Shown: positions 28,058 through 37,323 of the stretch, one piece after another
How the letters are laid out: each line of letters begins with the position of its first letter
How positions within the stretch are numbered: the first letter of the stretch is position 1
Assembly: GCA_903861125.1 (NCBI GenBank)
Contig: CAIOTF010000009.1
Location: 1-64,000 of the forward strand
From: an uncultured Ignavibacteriota bacterium
GTDB taxonomy: Bacteria; Bacteroidota; Ignavibacteria; UBA10030; UBA8401
Reading direction: 5' to 3'
Length of the DNA stretch: 64,000 nucleotides
Made by a program: the position numbers and the translations under genes
The notes under the pieces: model-generated
The model's input: the letters and a program-made list of their open reading frames with translations, nothing else
Databases searched by the model: none
What the model was told of the DNA's origin: nothing

Positions 28058-30120
28058 TTTATCAGCGCCATTTTTTTTGTGACTGTTCCTGCGGATGTCA
28101 GTAATTGATAATAATAGACACCGCTTGCTTTTTCGGACGCATTCCATAATGCAGCGTGAGGACCGCGTCCAAGTTCCTCATTGATCAGCGTGGAGACTTC
28201 CCGACCCAATGAATCATACACTTTCAACACAGCGCGGCTCGGCTCCGAAAGCGTGAATTGAATCGTGGTGGAAGGATTGAACGGATTCGGAAAATTCTGT
28301 CCGAGATCAAAAACATTCGGCTGCGAATATTTCCCACGTTCATTAACGCTGAGCGGTGGAGTAATTTTGGCAAGTGCGACCGCACTTTCATAATCCAACG
28401 AATAATGCCACCAATTATTCAGCACTCCGTCGCTTGTTCCTTCGTAGCGGGGCAGATGACCGTACCACCATCGTAAATACCCAAGATGATCGTTCCCTTC
28501 CGCCAGCGGTTCGCCGGGTTGGAATAACCACGTTTGCACATTTACTTTTGAACTTTGATTCAGCAGGAACGGATACCGGTACCAGTTCTCAGCAAACGAT
28601 GTAACAAGTGTTGTATTTCCGTAATTATAGTCCGACGTTCCGTTCGGAGGGAAATGGACATTCCCGACATGAGCTCCGCCGGGTACATCTTTTTCGAGTC
28701 GGGTGAACAGATCCCATGCGGTTGGATTCGCACGTTTCGGATTCCAGCCAAGTCCGGTCGCTTCATAATATGCCTGAATCATTGCACTTTCCATTCTATG
28801 ACCAAAACTATGAAATCCCTGATCGACACCCCGTTCATAATTTAGTCCCATCACTGAAAGATTTTTTGTCAGTGCTGTGCCATCTTTAATCGGTGTAGAA
28901 TTCCACCAGAATGCTTTGGGTCCAAGCATTTGAGATTCCCACATTCCGAGAAACGGACCGGTGTACACCCAAACTTCATCAATTTCCCCGTTGTTCCGGC
29001 GTTCATCGAATTTATAATTCTTCACAAATTCACGGTAATCAAAAGAGATCCAACCTGAATCACTCGCTTTTCTCAGTGTTGCCCAACCGGGTTCCTGCAA
29101 CATTTGCACGTATTGCGTAGCAGAAAGATAATTGCCTTTATACCGGGTAAAGAGAACACTGGCATTCACTGTTTCAATAATTTGAAAATTGACGACGCTG
29201 TCCGTTGCTTCTCTAAAATGTTTGACCAAATTTTGCGCCATCACCGCCGGATCTCTCCATCCGAACATTGTGTGGATCTTGCTTCCTCCCGGCATTGTTG
29301 GATCCTGAAGAACAAGCACAACTTTCTGCACCATTGGTTTCACTTTCGGAGCACGAAAATCCTGAACAACACTCAGTTGAGCCGTCCCTTTAAGTTTTGT
29401 GTCCAACGTTTGCGCACTGATTTCGCAATTACCAATTGTGTAAGCGGTAATTTTCCCGAATTCATCGACAAATGCTATTGATTGATTCGATGATTTCCAT
29501 TGAACCGGACTTGTTAAAAAATTTGAATAGTAATTTCCCTGGGCATCCTGGATCTTCAATTGCAATTGAAGAGATGTTGAGGGAACCATTTGGATCGGCT
29601 GCGGCAATATGACAAACTTTGTAAACGTCACACTCCCTTCCAGCACCATTTCTCCCAGCGCAATACTTGAATCGGTCGGATTTTTTACGCTGAGACGAAT
29701 GACCGATGCTTTTTTCGATGCAACCAAAGAGGAATCCCATTGAAACCCATTCGCCGGTCTGGCACCGATGAGTTTCGCATATGTTCCGGTCTTCGAATCC
29801 AGATCGGACACGGAATTAGCTGATTCAAATGTCCAGTTAACACCCCCCCAGAAAAATACTTTTACTTTCTCGATGGTAACGGAGGAATCAAACTGAACAG
29901 TAATTTTCAATGTGTCCGAATTGAGTACTTCAAGTGCATTGAACTGGTTACCGTCAAACGGTTTCAACGTATCGCCGGTATATGCCGGTACAAAACTTAC
30001 GCGGGCTGACCCTGCTTTCCACTGATCGCCTATGCCGATCGGGCGCAGCTGAACAATTTGCGAAGATGCAATGGCTGCATATAAAAGCAATGCCAATAGC
30101 ATAACAAAATATTTTTTCAT
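28054..30120 (-). CDS. T9SS-exported protein of unknown family with Big2-like domain
   Basis: A 688-residue secreted protein. After a signal peptide (M-K-K-Y-F-V-M-L..., ending A-S-S) come a galactose-binding-like beta domain (about 25-165) and a Big2/Ig-like domain (about 170-255, with V-Q-W-K-S-S-N-Q-S-I-A-F-V-D). Next is a region of about 320 residues shared with the protein coded at 18620-19663. The shared motifs are E-V-W-V-Y, G-M-W-E-S-Q-M-L-G-P, L-N-Y-E-R-G, H-R-M-E-S, H-F-P-P-N-G-T-S-D-Y and L-N-N-W-W. The C-terminus is a type A sorting domain (N-F-P-N-P-F-N-P ... K-K-M-A-L-I-K), so it should be anchored at the cell surface. The shared region is unassigned; its His/Glu residues hint at metal binding. 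It sits between the GH127 enzyme and the large glycosidase and is coupled to the latter. Confidence 0.75.
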   Translation of the reverse strand: MKKYFVMLLALLLYAAIASSQIVQLRPIGIGDQWKAGSARVSFVPAYTGDTLKPFDGNQFNALEVLNSDTLKITVQFDSSVTIEKVKVFFWGGVNWTFESANSVSDLDSKTGTYAKLIGARPANGFQWDSSLVASKKASVIRLSVKNPTDSSIALGEMVLEGSVTFTKFVILPQPIQMVPSTSLQLQLKIQDAQGNYYSNFLTSPVQWKSSNQSIAFVDEFGKITAYTIGNCEISAQTLDTKLKGTAQLSVVQDFRAPKVKPMVQKVVLVLQDPTMPGGSKIHTMFGWRDPAVMAQNLVKHFREATDSVVNFQIIETVNASVLFTRYKGNYLSATQYVQMLQEPGWATLRKASDSGWISFDYREFVKNYKFDERRNNGEIDEVWVYTGPFLGMWESQMLGPKAFWWNSTPIKDGTALTKNLSVMGLNYERGVDQGFHSFGHRMESAMIQAYYEATGLGWNPKRANPTAWDLFTRLEKDVPGGAHVGNVHFPPNGTSDYNYGNTTLVTSFAENWYRYPFLLNQSSKVNVQTWLFQPGEPLAEGNDHLGYLRWWYGHLPRYEGTSDGVLNNWWHYSLDYESAVALAKITPPLSVNERGKYSQPNVFDLGQNFPNPFNPSTTIQFTLSEPSRAVLKVYDSLGREVSTLINEELGRGPHAALWNASEKASGVYYYQLLTSAGTVTKKMALIK

Positions 30121-30138
30121 ATAGTCACTTTCTTTAGG

Positions 30139-32121
30139 TTATTTTTCTATTAAAGGAAATTGTGATATTCTCAGTTTTGTGCAGCCATACGGGATCAGCG
30201 TAACTTCCTGTACGGGTTCTTTTGAACGAATGGGACTCCACGGAATCGGACCGGCAACGCCGCCATACTGCTGCCATACCGGAATGCGCTTTGCTTTTAC
30301 CGTTAAAACTGCCGGTGCTGCCGTTGAAACAAACGGCTGCAGCGGAACACTATTCTTCCGGAAGGTAAAACTTGAATCGGGATAATCCTGATTATCAATG
30401 ATCAATCCGAAGTTCCACGAATCGCCGGAATAAATTCCATACGTTGCATACGGCTCCTTCCCTTTTATCTTTCTCCACTCTTCGGTCATTTTCAAACCAT
30501 ACACCAGCGGACCGCGTTCCACTCCGATGGATTCTTCATGCCATTTTGATAATTGCACTTTCATCGGGAACGTGAGAACGAGAACATCCCCTTTTTTCCA
30601 TGAACGGTTCACCCGCTCTACCGAATTACCCTTCGGCTGAGAAACAACGGCACCGTTGACACTGATCGTTGCTGAGTTCGTCCACGACGGGATCCGGAGA
30701 TACAACGGAAATTCGACTTCCTTTGTGCCGGTAAATTTTAATGTGATCGTTTCATCAAACGGATAATTTGTTTCTTCACTAAAACCAACTGTGATTCCGT
30801 TCGATACTTTTGCGTTCACGTCGGATGGTGCATAGGTCATTAATGCAAGTCCGCTGTCGTTTGTTGCCAGCCATAACTGACCGGCAAACTTCGGCCAGCC
30901 CTGATGATAATTTGCCGTGCAGCAGCCGTAACCGTCATCAAGTCCGAATAAGTGAGTCCCCCAGTGGCGTGTATTAAAGTTCTGATACGAAGTATCACAC
31001 ATGATCTGATTCGGAGTTTGATAATACTGACGTCCCGTAAAATCCGGTTCGACTCCCGCGGGCAGTGCATTGAATGCGAGTTTTTCCAATATATCTGCAA
31101 ACTGCAGATCGCCGGTAATGCGGAGCAGCAGTTCGAGACTGTACATGTACTCCACTACCGTGCATAATTCAGTTCCCTGCGATGGATCGGTACCGTGCAG
31201 CAATTCGTCGCCGGTAAACATTCCGTTCACCTGACCGTGATATTTCATTAGGTCTGCGATTCCTTTTTTAACCGCCTTAATATATCGTTCGTTTTTTGAT
31301 TGCTGAAAGTAAATGCCGGGTTCCTTGATGCCCATACCCGTATTCACACCGTGCCAGTACTGCGGATTGCCGGATTCAAACATACCGGTCCAATCTTCGG
31401 ATTGATCGAACACAACTTGAGCAAGTTCAAGAAGCCATGGTTCTCCCGTCCTATTATAGAGCCAGTAAATGCTTTGTAAATTTTCACCGCCGCGTGCTTT
31501 TGCCCAATGCGTCCAATACGATAATGGTTTGGTCGGTAATTGTAATTGCTGGTACTTAAAATATTTCAACATGAACTGAATAACACGTTTATCGCCGGTC
31601 GCTTCTTGATATTGCTCCATCACTTTCAGCATTACCATGTGCGGCCACCAGTCCTCTTTATTCTTTTCCATCCACTCAGGCCAGCGCTCTTTTTCAGAAA
31701 AGACCCTGACTGTATCGCGCTGCGGACCAAAATATCCATCGGCCCGCTGAGTCTTTAAACTCCACTCGACCCAGTTCTGGACTTTTTTAATCAGCACCGG
31801 ATCTTTTAGAGTATATGCAAGAGGTGTCAAACCATCCAACCAATACGGACCCCGTTCCCAAGGATCGCCTTTACCGCCGAGCCAGCCGTTATCCGGTCCG
31901 ACATCTTTCCATATTTCGTCAAGGTGTCCGGTCATTCCGCTGGCGGAAAGTTTGAATTGCTGCAGCAGCCATCCTTTCGGTGAAATTGATCCGAGAGGAA
32001 GCTGAATGTACGGATTCTCATTCAGTGGAGAACGATTGGCTATATAATTTGGATTCTTTGCGAACGCAGAAATTGTACAAAGGATCAGAAAACATAAAAG
32101 CCGGTAACTCTGTTTTTTCAT
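30139..32121 (-). CDS. Secreted GH127-type beta-L-arabinofuranosidase-like enzyme
   Basis: About 660 residues with a signal peptide (M-K-K-Q-S-Y-R-L-L...). The core (about 60-480) is the (alpha/alpha)6 barrel of the beta-L-arabinofuranosidase family, followed by beta-sandwich domains. The metal/thiolate site of GH127 is recognisable: E-L-C in G-T-E-L-C-T-V-V-E and the Cys-Cys pair in G-Y-G-C-C-T-A-N-Y. In GH127 one of these cysteines is the nucleophile, held by zinc. Enzymes of this group remove beta-L-arabinofuranose, and relatives act on other furanosides. An ATG at 32127 is an equally possible start, two codons longer. It follows galT by 22 bases. Confidence 0.85.
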   Translation of the reverse strand: MKKQSYRLLCFLILCTISAFAKNPNYIANRSPLNENPYIQLPLGSISPKGWLLQQFKLSASGMTGHLDEIWKDVGPDNGWLGGKGDPWERGPYWLDGLTPLAYTLKDPVLIKKVQNWVEWSLKTQRADGYFGPQRDTVRVFSEKERWPEWMEKNKEDWWPHMVMLKVMEQYQEATGDKRVIQFMLKYFKYQQLQLPTKPLSYWTHWAKARGGENLQSIYWLYNRTGEPWLLELAQVVFDQSEDWTGMFESGNPQYWHGVNTGMGIKEPGIYFQQSKNERYIKAVKKGIADLMKYHGQVNGMFTGDELLHGTDPSQGTELCTVVEYMYSLELLLRITGDLQFADILEKLAFNALPAGVEPDFTGRQYYQTPNQIMCDTSYQNFNTRHWGTHLFGLDDGYGCCTANYHQGWPKFAGQLWLATNDSGLALMTYAPSDVNAKVSNGITVGFSEETNYPFDETITLKFTGTKEVEFPLYLRIPSWTNSATISVNGAVVSQPKGNSVERVNRSWKKGDVLVLTFPMKVQLSKWHEESIGVERGPLVYGLKMTEEWRKIKGKEPYATYGIYSGDSWNFGLIIDNQDYPDSSFTFRKNSVPLQPFVSTAAPAVLTVKAKRIPVWQQYGGVAGPIPWSPIRSKEPVQEVTLIPYGCTKLRISQFPLIEK

Positions 32122-32143
32122 ATCCATCCCATTCTTTGAAATA

Positions 32144-33184
32144 TTATTTTAGTTTGTAATGTATCTCTGAACATCCGCGCAGGCGATCAGCGCTGAATTC
32201 AGCCGTGATATCGCGCTGCGGATTTCCGAGCATCTCATATCCCACCATGAATTTTTTTACAGTTGCAGACCGAAGCAGCGGCGGATAAAAATGCATATGA
32301 AAATGAACATTATGCGACTGATCGTTATCTGTCGGCAATTGATGAATGCCCGATGAATACGGGAATGACATTTCAAACAGATTATCATACCGTGTTGTTA
32401 AACGCTTTATGATATCGGCGAGTGAATTTTTTTCGGAATCATTCAGATCGCTGAGCGAAGAAGCATGCCGTTTGGAAATAATCATCGTTTCATACGGCCA
32501 CACAGCCCAGAACGGTACCAGAGCAATAAAATCGGAGATCTCACACACAATGCGTTCCTGCTGCTTTTGTTCTAAAGCAGTGTAATCGCACAGGATACAC
32601 GAATGATGCTTCTTGAAATATGCCGCACTTTGCTGAAGTTCCTTCGCCGGTTCAACGGGAATGGAATTCTGCGCCCAGATCTGGCCATGAGGGTGCGGAT
32701 TGCTGCATCCCATCACCGCTCCTTTGTTTTCGAAAATCTGAACGTAGTTAATATCACGCATTGCTCCGAGTGTTTCATATTCCGATTTCCACACGTCGAT
32801 AACTTTTCGGATTTTTTCAACGCCCATTTCCGGCAATGTGGTGCTGTGTTCCGGAGAAAAACAGACGACGCGGCATAACCCTGATTCGGATTTTCCGACA
32901 AGAAGATCATTCACGTTGTAATGTTCAGTGGTTTCGTCAGGCAACAATGCACTGAAATCGTTCGCAAAAACAAATGTTGAATCGTAGCGAGGATTTTTTA
33001 TCCCTTGAGCCCGATCGTTTCCCGGACACAGATAACAGTGCGGATCGTAATTCGGAAGATCAACTGCCGCATTTTTTTCGACCTGACCCTGCCACGGCCG
33101 TTTTGCACGATGCGGAGAGACAAGAATCCAATCACCGGTAAGTATGTTGAGCCTACGGTGAGGCTTTTCGGATAAATTAATCAT
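32144..33184 (-). CDS. galT: Galactose-1-phosphate uridylyltransferase
   Basis: A 346-residue cytoplasmic enzyme of the Leloir pathway. It exchanges UMP between UDP-glucose and galactose-1-phosphate. The catalytic motif H-P-H-G-Q-I-W is present in [11 protein letters not shown], where the second His is the nucleophile. C-Y-L-C-P-G-N near residue 51 and the H-F-H-M-H-F-Y-P-P segment match the family. The N-terminus has a substrate-binding [12 protein letters not shown]. It is the only obviously cytoplasmic enzyme inside the secreted-glycosidase run, 5 bases after the GH63-like gene. Its partner galK is 22 kb away in the same direction, and no galE is seen in the window. Confidence 0.95.
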   Translation of the reverse strand: MINLSEKPHRRLNILTGDWILVSPHRAKRPWQGQVEKNAAVDLPNYDPHCYLCPGNDRAQGIKNPRYDSTFVFANDFSALLPDETTEHYNVNDLLVGKSESGLCRVVCFSPEHSTTLPEMGVEKIRKVIDVWKSEYETLGAMRDINYVQIFENKGAVMGCSNPHPHGQIWAQNSIPVEPAKELQQSAAYFKKHHSCILCDYTALEQKQQERIVCEISDFIALVPFWAVWPYETMIISKRHASSLSDLNDSEKNSLADIIKRLTTRYDNLFEMSFPYSSGIHQLPTDNDQSHNVHFHMHFYPPLLRSATVKKFMVGYEMLGNPQRDITAEFSADRLRGCSEIHYKLK

Positions 33185-33189
33185 GAATA

Positions 33190-35337
33190 TTATTTTTTGT
33201 ACAGATCAATCAGCAATTTCGCCATGATGGAATCCCAAATATAGTTCGAAGGGCTTTCCTGTACCGTATAATCGGGGCTGTACGATTCCCAGAAATGATG
33301 GTTCGTTTCAAGCTGTGTTGTAACGGCAAGCATCATCTTGTCTGAAACCTGCTTTGCCACTGCATCATAACCGTAATTCCTCAATCCCTGGAAGACCATA
33401 TAATCCCAGAGCAGCCATACGGGACCATTCCACCGGCAGCATCCGTCCACAAACGCCGTATAGTTCGGATCATCGGCGGCAATCGTCGGCACACCGTATT
33501 TCCGCCAGAAGGACTTTTCATTCGTCAGATGCTTCACAAGTTCCTTTGCCTGTTCTTTTGTCGCAACGCGCGCCCACATCGGAAGAAAGCCGATCAATTC
33601 TTTTCGTTTCAGGCTTTTCCCTTCAAACGAAAATGAATTATCGCTCATGCTGACATTATAATAGAATTTGTCAACAGGATCCCACATATGCGTGTTGATC
33701 AGTTTCGCGACCCTGTCAAATTTATTGCTCCATTCACGCACTCCCGCACTGTCGCCAAGTTCTTTCGCAGAAAGTTTCAGGTAATACATCTCATTGGCAA
33801 CTTCCGCCGAAAGATCAAGTACATCCAATTCGTGCGAGATATCTCTTCCTTCGTCTTCACCTTCTGAAAAAAGTTGAAAGACAACGTTCCAGCCGTCGCG
33901 TACGTTTTCAATAATTCCGTACGGACCCCATTCAAACATACCGTCCTGATCCTGGTCACGTTCTTTTTCCAGATACCGAATGAACTTAACGCCGGCATCA
34001 TAACCTTCCTTCAGGAACTGTTTGTTTTTGCTGACGGAATAGATCTCCCAGTTCGTCCATGCAAAGAACGGCGCTGATGTCGTCGGTATCCCTTCGTGCG
34101 GATATACCTGCGGTCCACGCGGACCATGACGGTAGGCAATCAAACCATCTTCGTACTGCTGTTCCATATAAACCCGTTGTGATTCTTCCGCCGAATGTGC
34201 ATCCAGATACGCATAAGGAAGCATCGAGATCGATTCATGCATCACCTGATGACCGTGTCCCCATCCCCACACCGGATTGCGGGAGAAAACATAAAAATTA
34301 TGTGTTGTTTGTCCGCTTGGCGGCAGCATACATTGACGAACGAGGTTGAATGCACCGATATACACCATCCGTTCCTTCTCTGTTTTAAATTTTATCCGCG
34401 GAACCGTACGGAACAGCGCACTATTTTCGTCAGCATACTTCTGCATATCTGCCGAAAGTGCAGCATGTGCATCAGCCAAGAGTTCGCTCTCAGCAAACCG
34501 TGAATCCTGGATACTGCGGACAAAACGGACAGAATATTTTTCTCCCGGTTTCAGTACGATGTTCTTCTGCAATGACACAAAATCAGCAGGACCAGAACTT
34601 TTTTCATTCAGTTTCTTCACATCTTCATGCGCCTTACTCATTTTCTTGATGGTGAAATAAAAATCATCTACTGCGCATGCACTGTCGGCACCGTAGCTGT
34701 CGACCGGTTTATCGGAAAGTAAAAGATTTCTGAATGCACTCGGATAGCCACGGTCTTTATACAAATTACTGATAAAGCGGGTCAGCGGTTCATAATGGGT
34801 GAATTCATAGCCATTATTTTCCCCGTCGTATTTTACCACGTTCATTGAATCTGCTGCACGATAGATCATCGGATAGAGTTTAATGGAATACGGTAATGTT
34901 CCATTGTTTTGTATTTCGAAGTTAATAACAGCAGAACCGGATGAATAGACAAAGAATGTCTCTTGCGCTTTAAGACCGGCGAACGGCTCGTATTCCATAA
35001 TTGCCATATCAGGAAATGAAGCAATGACGACCGGCTTTTTGGCGAAATCCTCAATCCTGTCCAGCACCATATTGTTGACCTTCCAGATCACAGAAAAGTC
35101 ACCGGCATATTGACTGGTGTAGGTTACAGGCTTATCGGAAGTGAAATAATTCATGAAGTACGATTTATCGGCAAAGAAACGCGAGCGCGACATCGATGCG
35201 GCATAATTTGTGAAGAGCGGATCATCCGCTTTGGCATTCAGCCGCAGGAACTCGTCATTTACCGTAATTTGTGCATCGGAAAGCGACGGCGCTGCCAGCA
35301 TGCAAAGGAACAGAACAGCAACTATTCGTACCACCAT
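33190..35337 (-). CDS. Secreted GH63-like six-hairpin glycosidase, short paralogue
   Basis: About 715 residues. A frame beginning at 35355 encodes AAAGGAG in its first codons, five bases before the ATG at 35337, which starts the signal peptide and is used here. An N-terminal beta-sandwich (about 25-290) precedes an (alpha/alpha)6 barrel. GH63/GH37-type marks are [30 protein letters not shown] and the late W-E-S-Y-S-P-D with the likely general-base Glu. GH63 members cleave alpha-glucosidic or alpha-mannosidic bonds (for example YgjK and mannosylglycerate hydrolase). It aligns along its length with the longer protein at 40144-42858, except for one extra domain there. Confidence 0.75.
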   Translation of the reverse strand: MVVRIVAVLFLCMLAAPSLSDAQITVNDEFLRLNAKADDPLFTNYAASMSRSRFFADKSYFMNYFTSDKPVTYTSQYAGDFSVIWKVNNMVLDRIEDFAKKPVVIASFPDMAIMEYEPFAGLKAQETFFVYSSGSAVINFEIQNNGTLPYSIKLYPMIYRAADSMNVVKYDGENNGYEFTHYEPLTRFISNLYKDRGYPSAFRNLLLSDKPVDSYGADSACAVDDFYFTIKKMSKAHEDVKKLNEKSSGPADFVSLQKNIVLKPGEKYSVRFVRSIQDSRFAESELLADAHAALSADMQKYADENSALFRTVPRIKFKTEKERMVYIGAFNLVRQCMLPPSGQTTHNFYVFSRNPVWGWGHGHQVMHESISMLPYAYLDAHSAEESQRVYMEQQYEDGLIAYRHGPRGPQVYPHEGIPTTSAPFFAWTNWEIYSVSKNKQFLKEGYDAGVKFIRYLEKERDQDQDGMFEWGPYGIIENVRDGWNVVFQLFSEGEDEGRDISHELDVLDLSAEVANEMYYLKLSAKELGDSAGVREWSNKFDRVAKLINTHMWDPVDKFYYNVSMSDNSFSFEGKSLKRKELIGFLPMWARVATKEQAKELVKHLTNEKSFWRKYGVPTIAADDPNYTAFVDGCCRWNGPVWLLWDYMVFQGLRNYGYDAVAKQVSDKMMLAVTTQLETNHHFWESYSPDYTVQESPSNYIWDSIMAKLLIDLYKK

Positions 35338-35359
35338 TGTTTCTCCTTTTTCCATTTTA

Positions 35360-37309
35360 CTATTTTTTTAATTTCTGTTGAGCGCTGACCACGATGGTGT
35401 TGTCCGGATCAAGTATGCGCGCATAAAAATTGTAACCGCCAAAATTGTTCTCGATCTTCAGCATCAATTTGTTCCAACCCTGTTTTAATGTCAGTGGAAC
35501 GCGGTCCTTGTCCGGTTCAACAACTCTGACCTCAAGCACACGGTGAATGGTACTGTCGTTCAAGAATACTTTCACACCATCATCCGAACCGAGGAAAAGC
35601 GGCAGAGTTTGTTCCTTCGGGGAATAAACATAGGTCAATGCATATACCACCACCAGTTCGAACGGATCATACTTATACAGATCCATACGTCCGTTGGCGG
35701 GCGTTTTGTCCAGAGTCCAACCTACCAGTTTATTATCCACGCCAGGATATGTTTTTTTCAGATTGATCTCCTGTTCCGGTGGATATGGAATATCGATCCC
35801 AATACGATCCAAAGCCGCATTGCGCGGATTCGCGAACGGACCGATCATGTTCCACTCCGAAATGAATTTCCTGTTCGGTGTCAGAACAAATGCATCAAGA
35901 CCGAGCGCATATCCGGACGACAAAGGATTTTTTCCTTTCACAACAAATTCAAGGGTTAACGATTTATTTTCTCTTTTAAGATTCTTAAGGAGAATCTTTC
36001 CGCCGGGCATTAATGTTTTTCTGAATGCCTCGATGCTTCCAATTTTCTTCCCTGAATACATAATATCCACATCGCCATAATCCGGTCCGGCAGTATAATA
36101 GAGCGCACAATCATACGATTCTTCAATTGCCGGAAGACTCATGGTGGTTTTCTCACCTGCCCCCGCTGCTGTGATCTTTAACTGACTGTTTCCGCTCCAA
36201 TCTGCACCGTATAAGGACATATTTTCTATTGAATATTTCATGGTACTGCTTACCGGAGTAAATGCTTCTGCTTCAATTGCTTTGTTCGGCACAGCAGTCC
36301 TTAAAGGAATTCGCAGCCCTGCCGGAAGTATGGCGGTGAAAGGTTTATGAGGTTCACGCTGATACCAATAGGCAGTAGAACTGTAGTCGGCACGCTCTGC
36401 ATTCTCCGTACCATGTTCCATTTCAAAGCGAATCGATTTTGTGAAAGGGATTGCATCAAGAACATGGAACCGGTATGCCGCAATGCGGTTCAGCGAATCA
36501 TCTTTAATGATCAATCCATGATACGGCGCTGCAAACTCACCGTTCAGAAAATACCAACCTCCCTGGAAATAGTCCTCTGTTCCTGTTCCATACAGTGAAG
36601 GATTTTTTTCACCATCCACATACACTTTCTCGTCCCCTTCCAAATACTGCAGTCCATTTTCGTAGCTCTGCATGCTCATGTTAAGTCCTACAAAATGCCC
36701 GGTCCCCTCTGCTTCCAGAATCGTAAAGTTCTTAGCCGGATCGCAGCGCGTTTCTCTGCGCCACTGCGCGTGGAAATATGCCATCGAAGAATCCAGCGGT
36801 TGACGCAATTTTTGATAATCGATATGAAAATAAAATGAATTCACTTCTATTGCAGATTGATTCACAACTTCAATACGGGCGGATCTGCCGAACGGCATCG
36901 GAAAATAACAATAGTATCCGCCGCTGGACATGCCGATGTACGGCGTAACGTAATGTTTGTACTGAAAACCGGTTCCGAAAAAATCGCCGATCGGCGCTTC
37001 AACTGACGGATTCTTTTCATCATCCCAATACATGCGTAACAAAATTGTGCGGAGAAAATATTTTTCTTTCGTCGATATCGTGACCCAAATACCGGCGATC
37101 ACTCCGGGCCCCTGCAGAGATGCTATCGTCTTGGTCTCTCCTGGTGCGATCGCAATAAAATCATTGTTCCCGCCGGTCGAATCAAAACTCGACACTTGCA
37201 TCATTTTTGAATCCTTAAGGTACGGCAGACGGGACGGAGAGAGAATATTTTCCAGTTGGGCCTGCGCGAACGATAGAAACAGACAAAGAGCAAATATGAT
37301 TTTTTTCAT
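35360..37309 (-). CDS. Secreted DUF2961 / GH172-family glycosidase
   Basis: A 649-residue protein with a signal peptide (ending A-Q-A-Q). The N-terminal half carries the DUF2961 pattern: G-P-G-V-I-A-G-I-W near 70, G-D-F-F-G-T-G near 125, and G-T-G-T-E-D-Y-F-Q-G-G-W-Y-F near 240, whose Glu is a likely catalytic residue. Characterised GH172 enzymes act on alpha-D-fructofuranosides and on alpha-D-arabinofuranosides. The C-terminal 300 residues hold two beta-sandwich domains; the last (G-S-D-D-G-V-K-V-F-L-N) resembles a PA14-like carbohydrate-binding module. Neighbouring genes encode GH63-like and TIM-barrel proteins with gaps of 14-22 bases, so co-transcription is expected. Confidence 0.82.
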   Translation of the reverse strand: MKKIIFALCLFLSFAQAQLENILSPSRLPYLKDSKMMQVSSFDSTGGNNDFIAIAPGETKTIASLQGPGVIAGIWVTISTKEKYFLRTILLRMYWDDEKNPSVEAPIGDFFGTGFQYKHYVTPYIGMSSGGYYCYFPMPFGRSARIEVVNQSAIEVNSFYFHIDYQKLRQPLDSSMAYFHAQWRRETRCDPAKNFTILEAEGTGHFVGLNMSMQSYENGLQYLEGDEKVYVDGEKNPSLYGTGTEDYFQGGWYFLNGEFAAPYHGLIIKDDSLNRIAAYRFHVLDAIPFTKSIRFEMEHGTENAERADYSSTAYWYQREPHKPFTAILPAGLRIPLRTAVPNKAIEAEAFTPVSSTMKYSIENMSLYGADWSGNSQLKITAAGAGEKTTMSLPAIEESYDCALYYTAGPDYGDVDIMYSGKKIGSIEAFRKTLMPGGKILLKNLKRENKSLTLEFVVKGKNPLSSGYALGLDAFVLTPNRKFISEWNMIGPFANPRNAALDRIGIDIPYPPEQEINLKKTYPGVDNKLVGWTLDKTPANGRMDLYKYDPFELVVVYALTYVYSPKEQTLPLFLGSDDGVKVFLNDSTIHRVLEVRVVEPDKDRVPLTLKQGWNKLMLKIENNFGGYNFYARILDPDNTIVVSAQQKLKK

Positions 37310-37323
37310 AGTGAGTAATTCCT

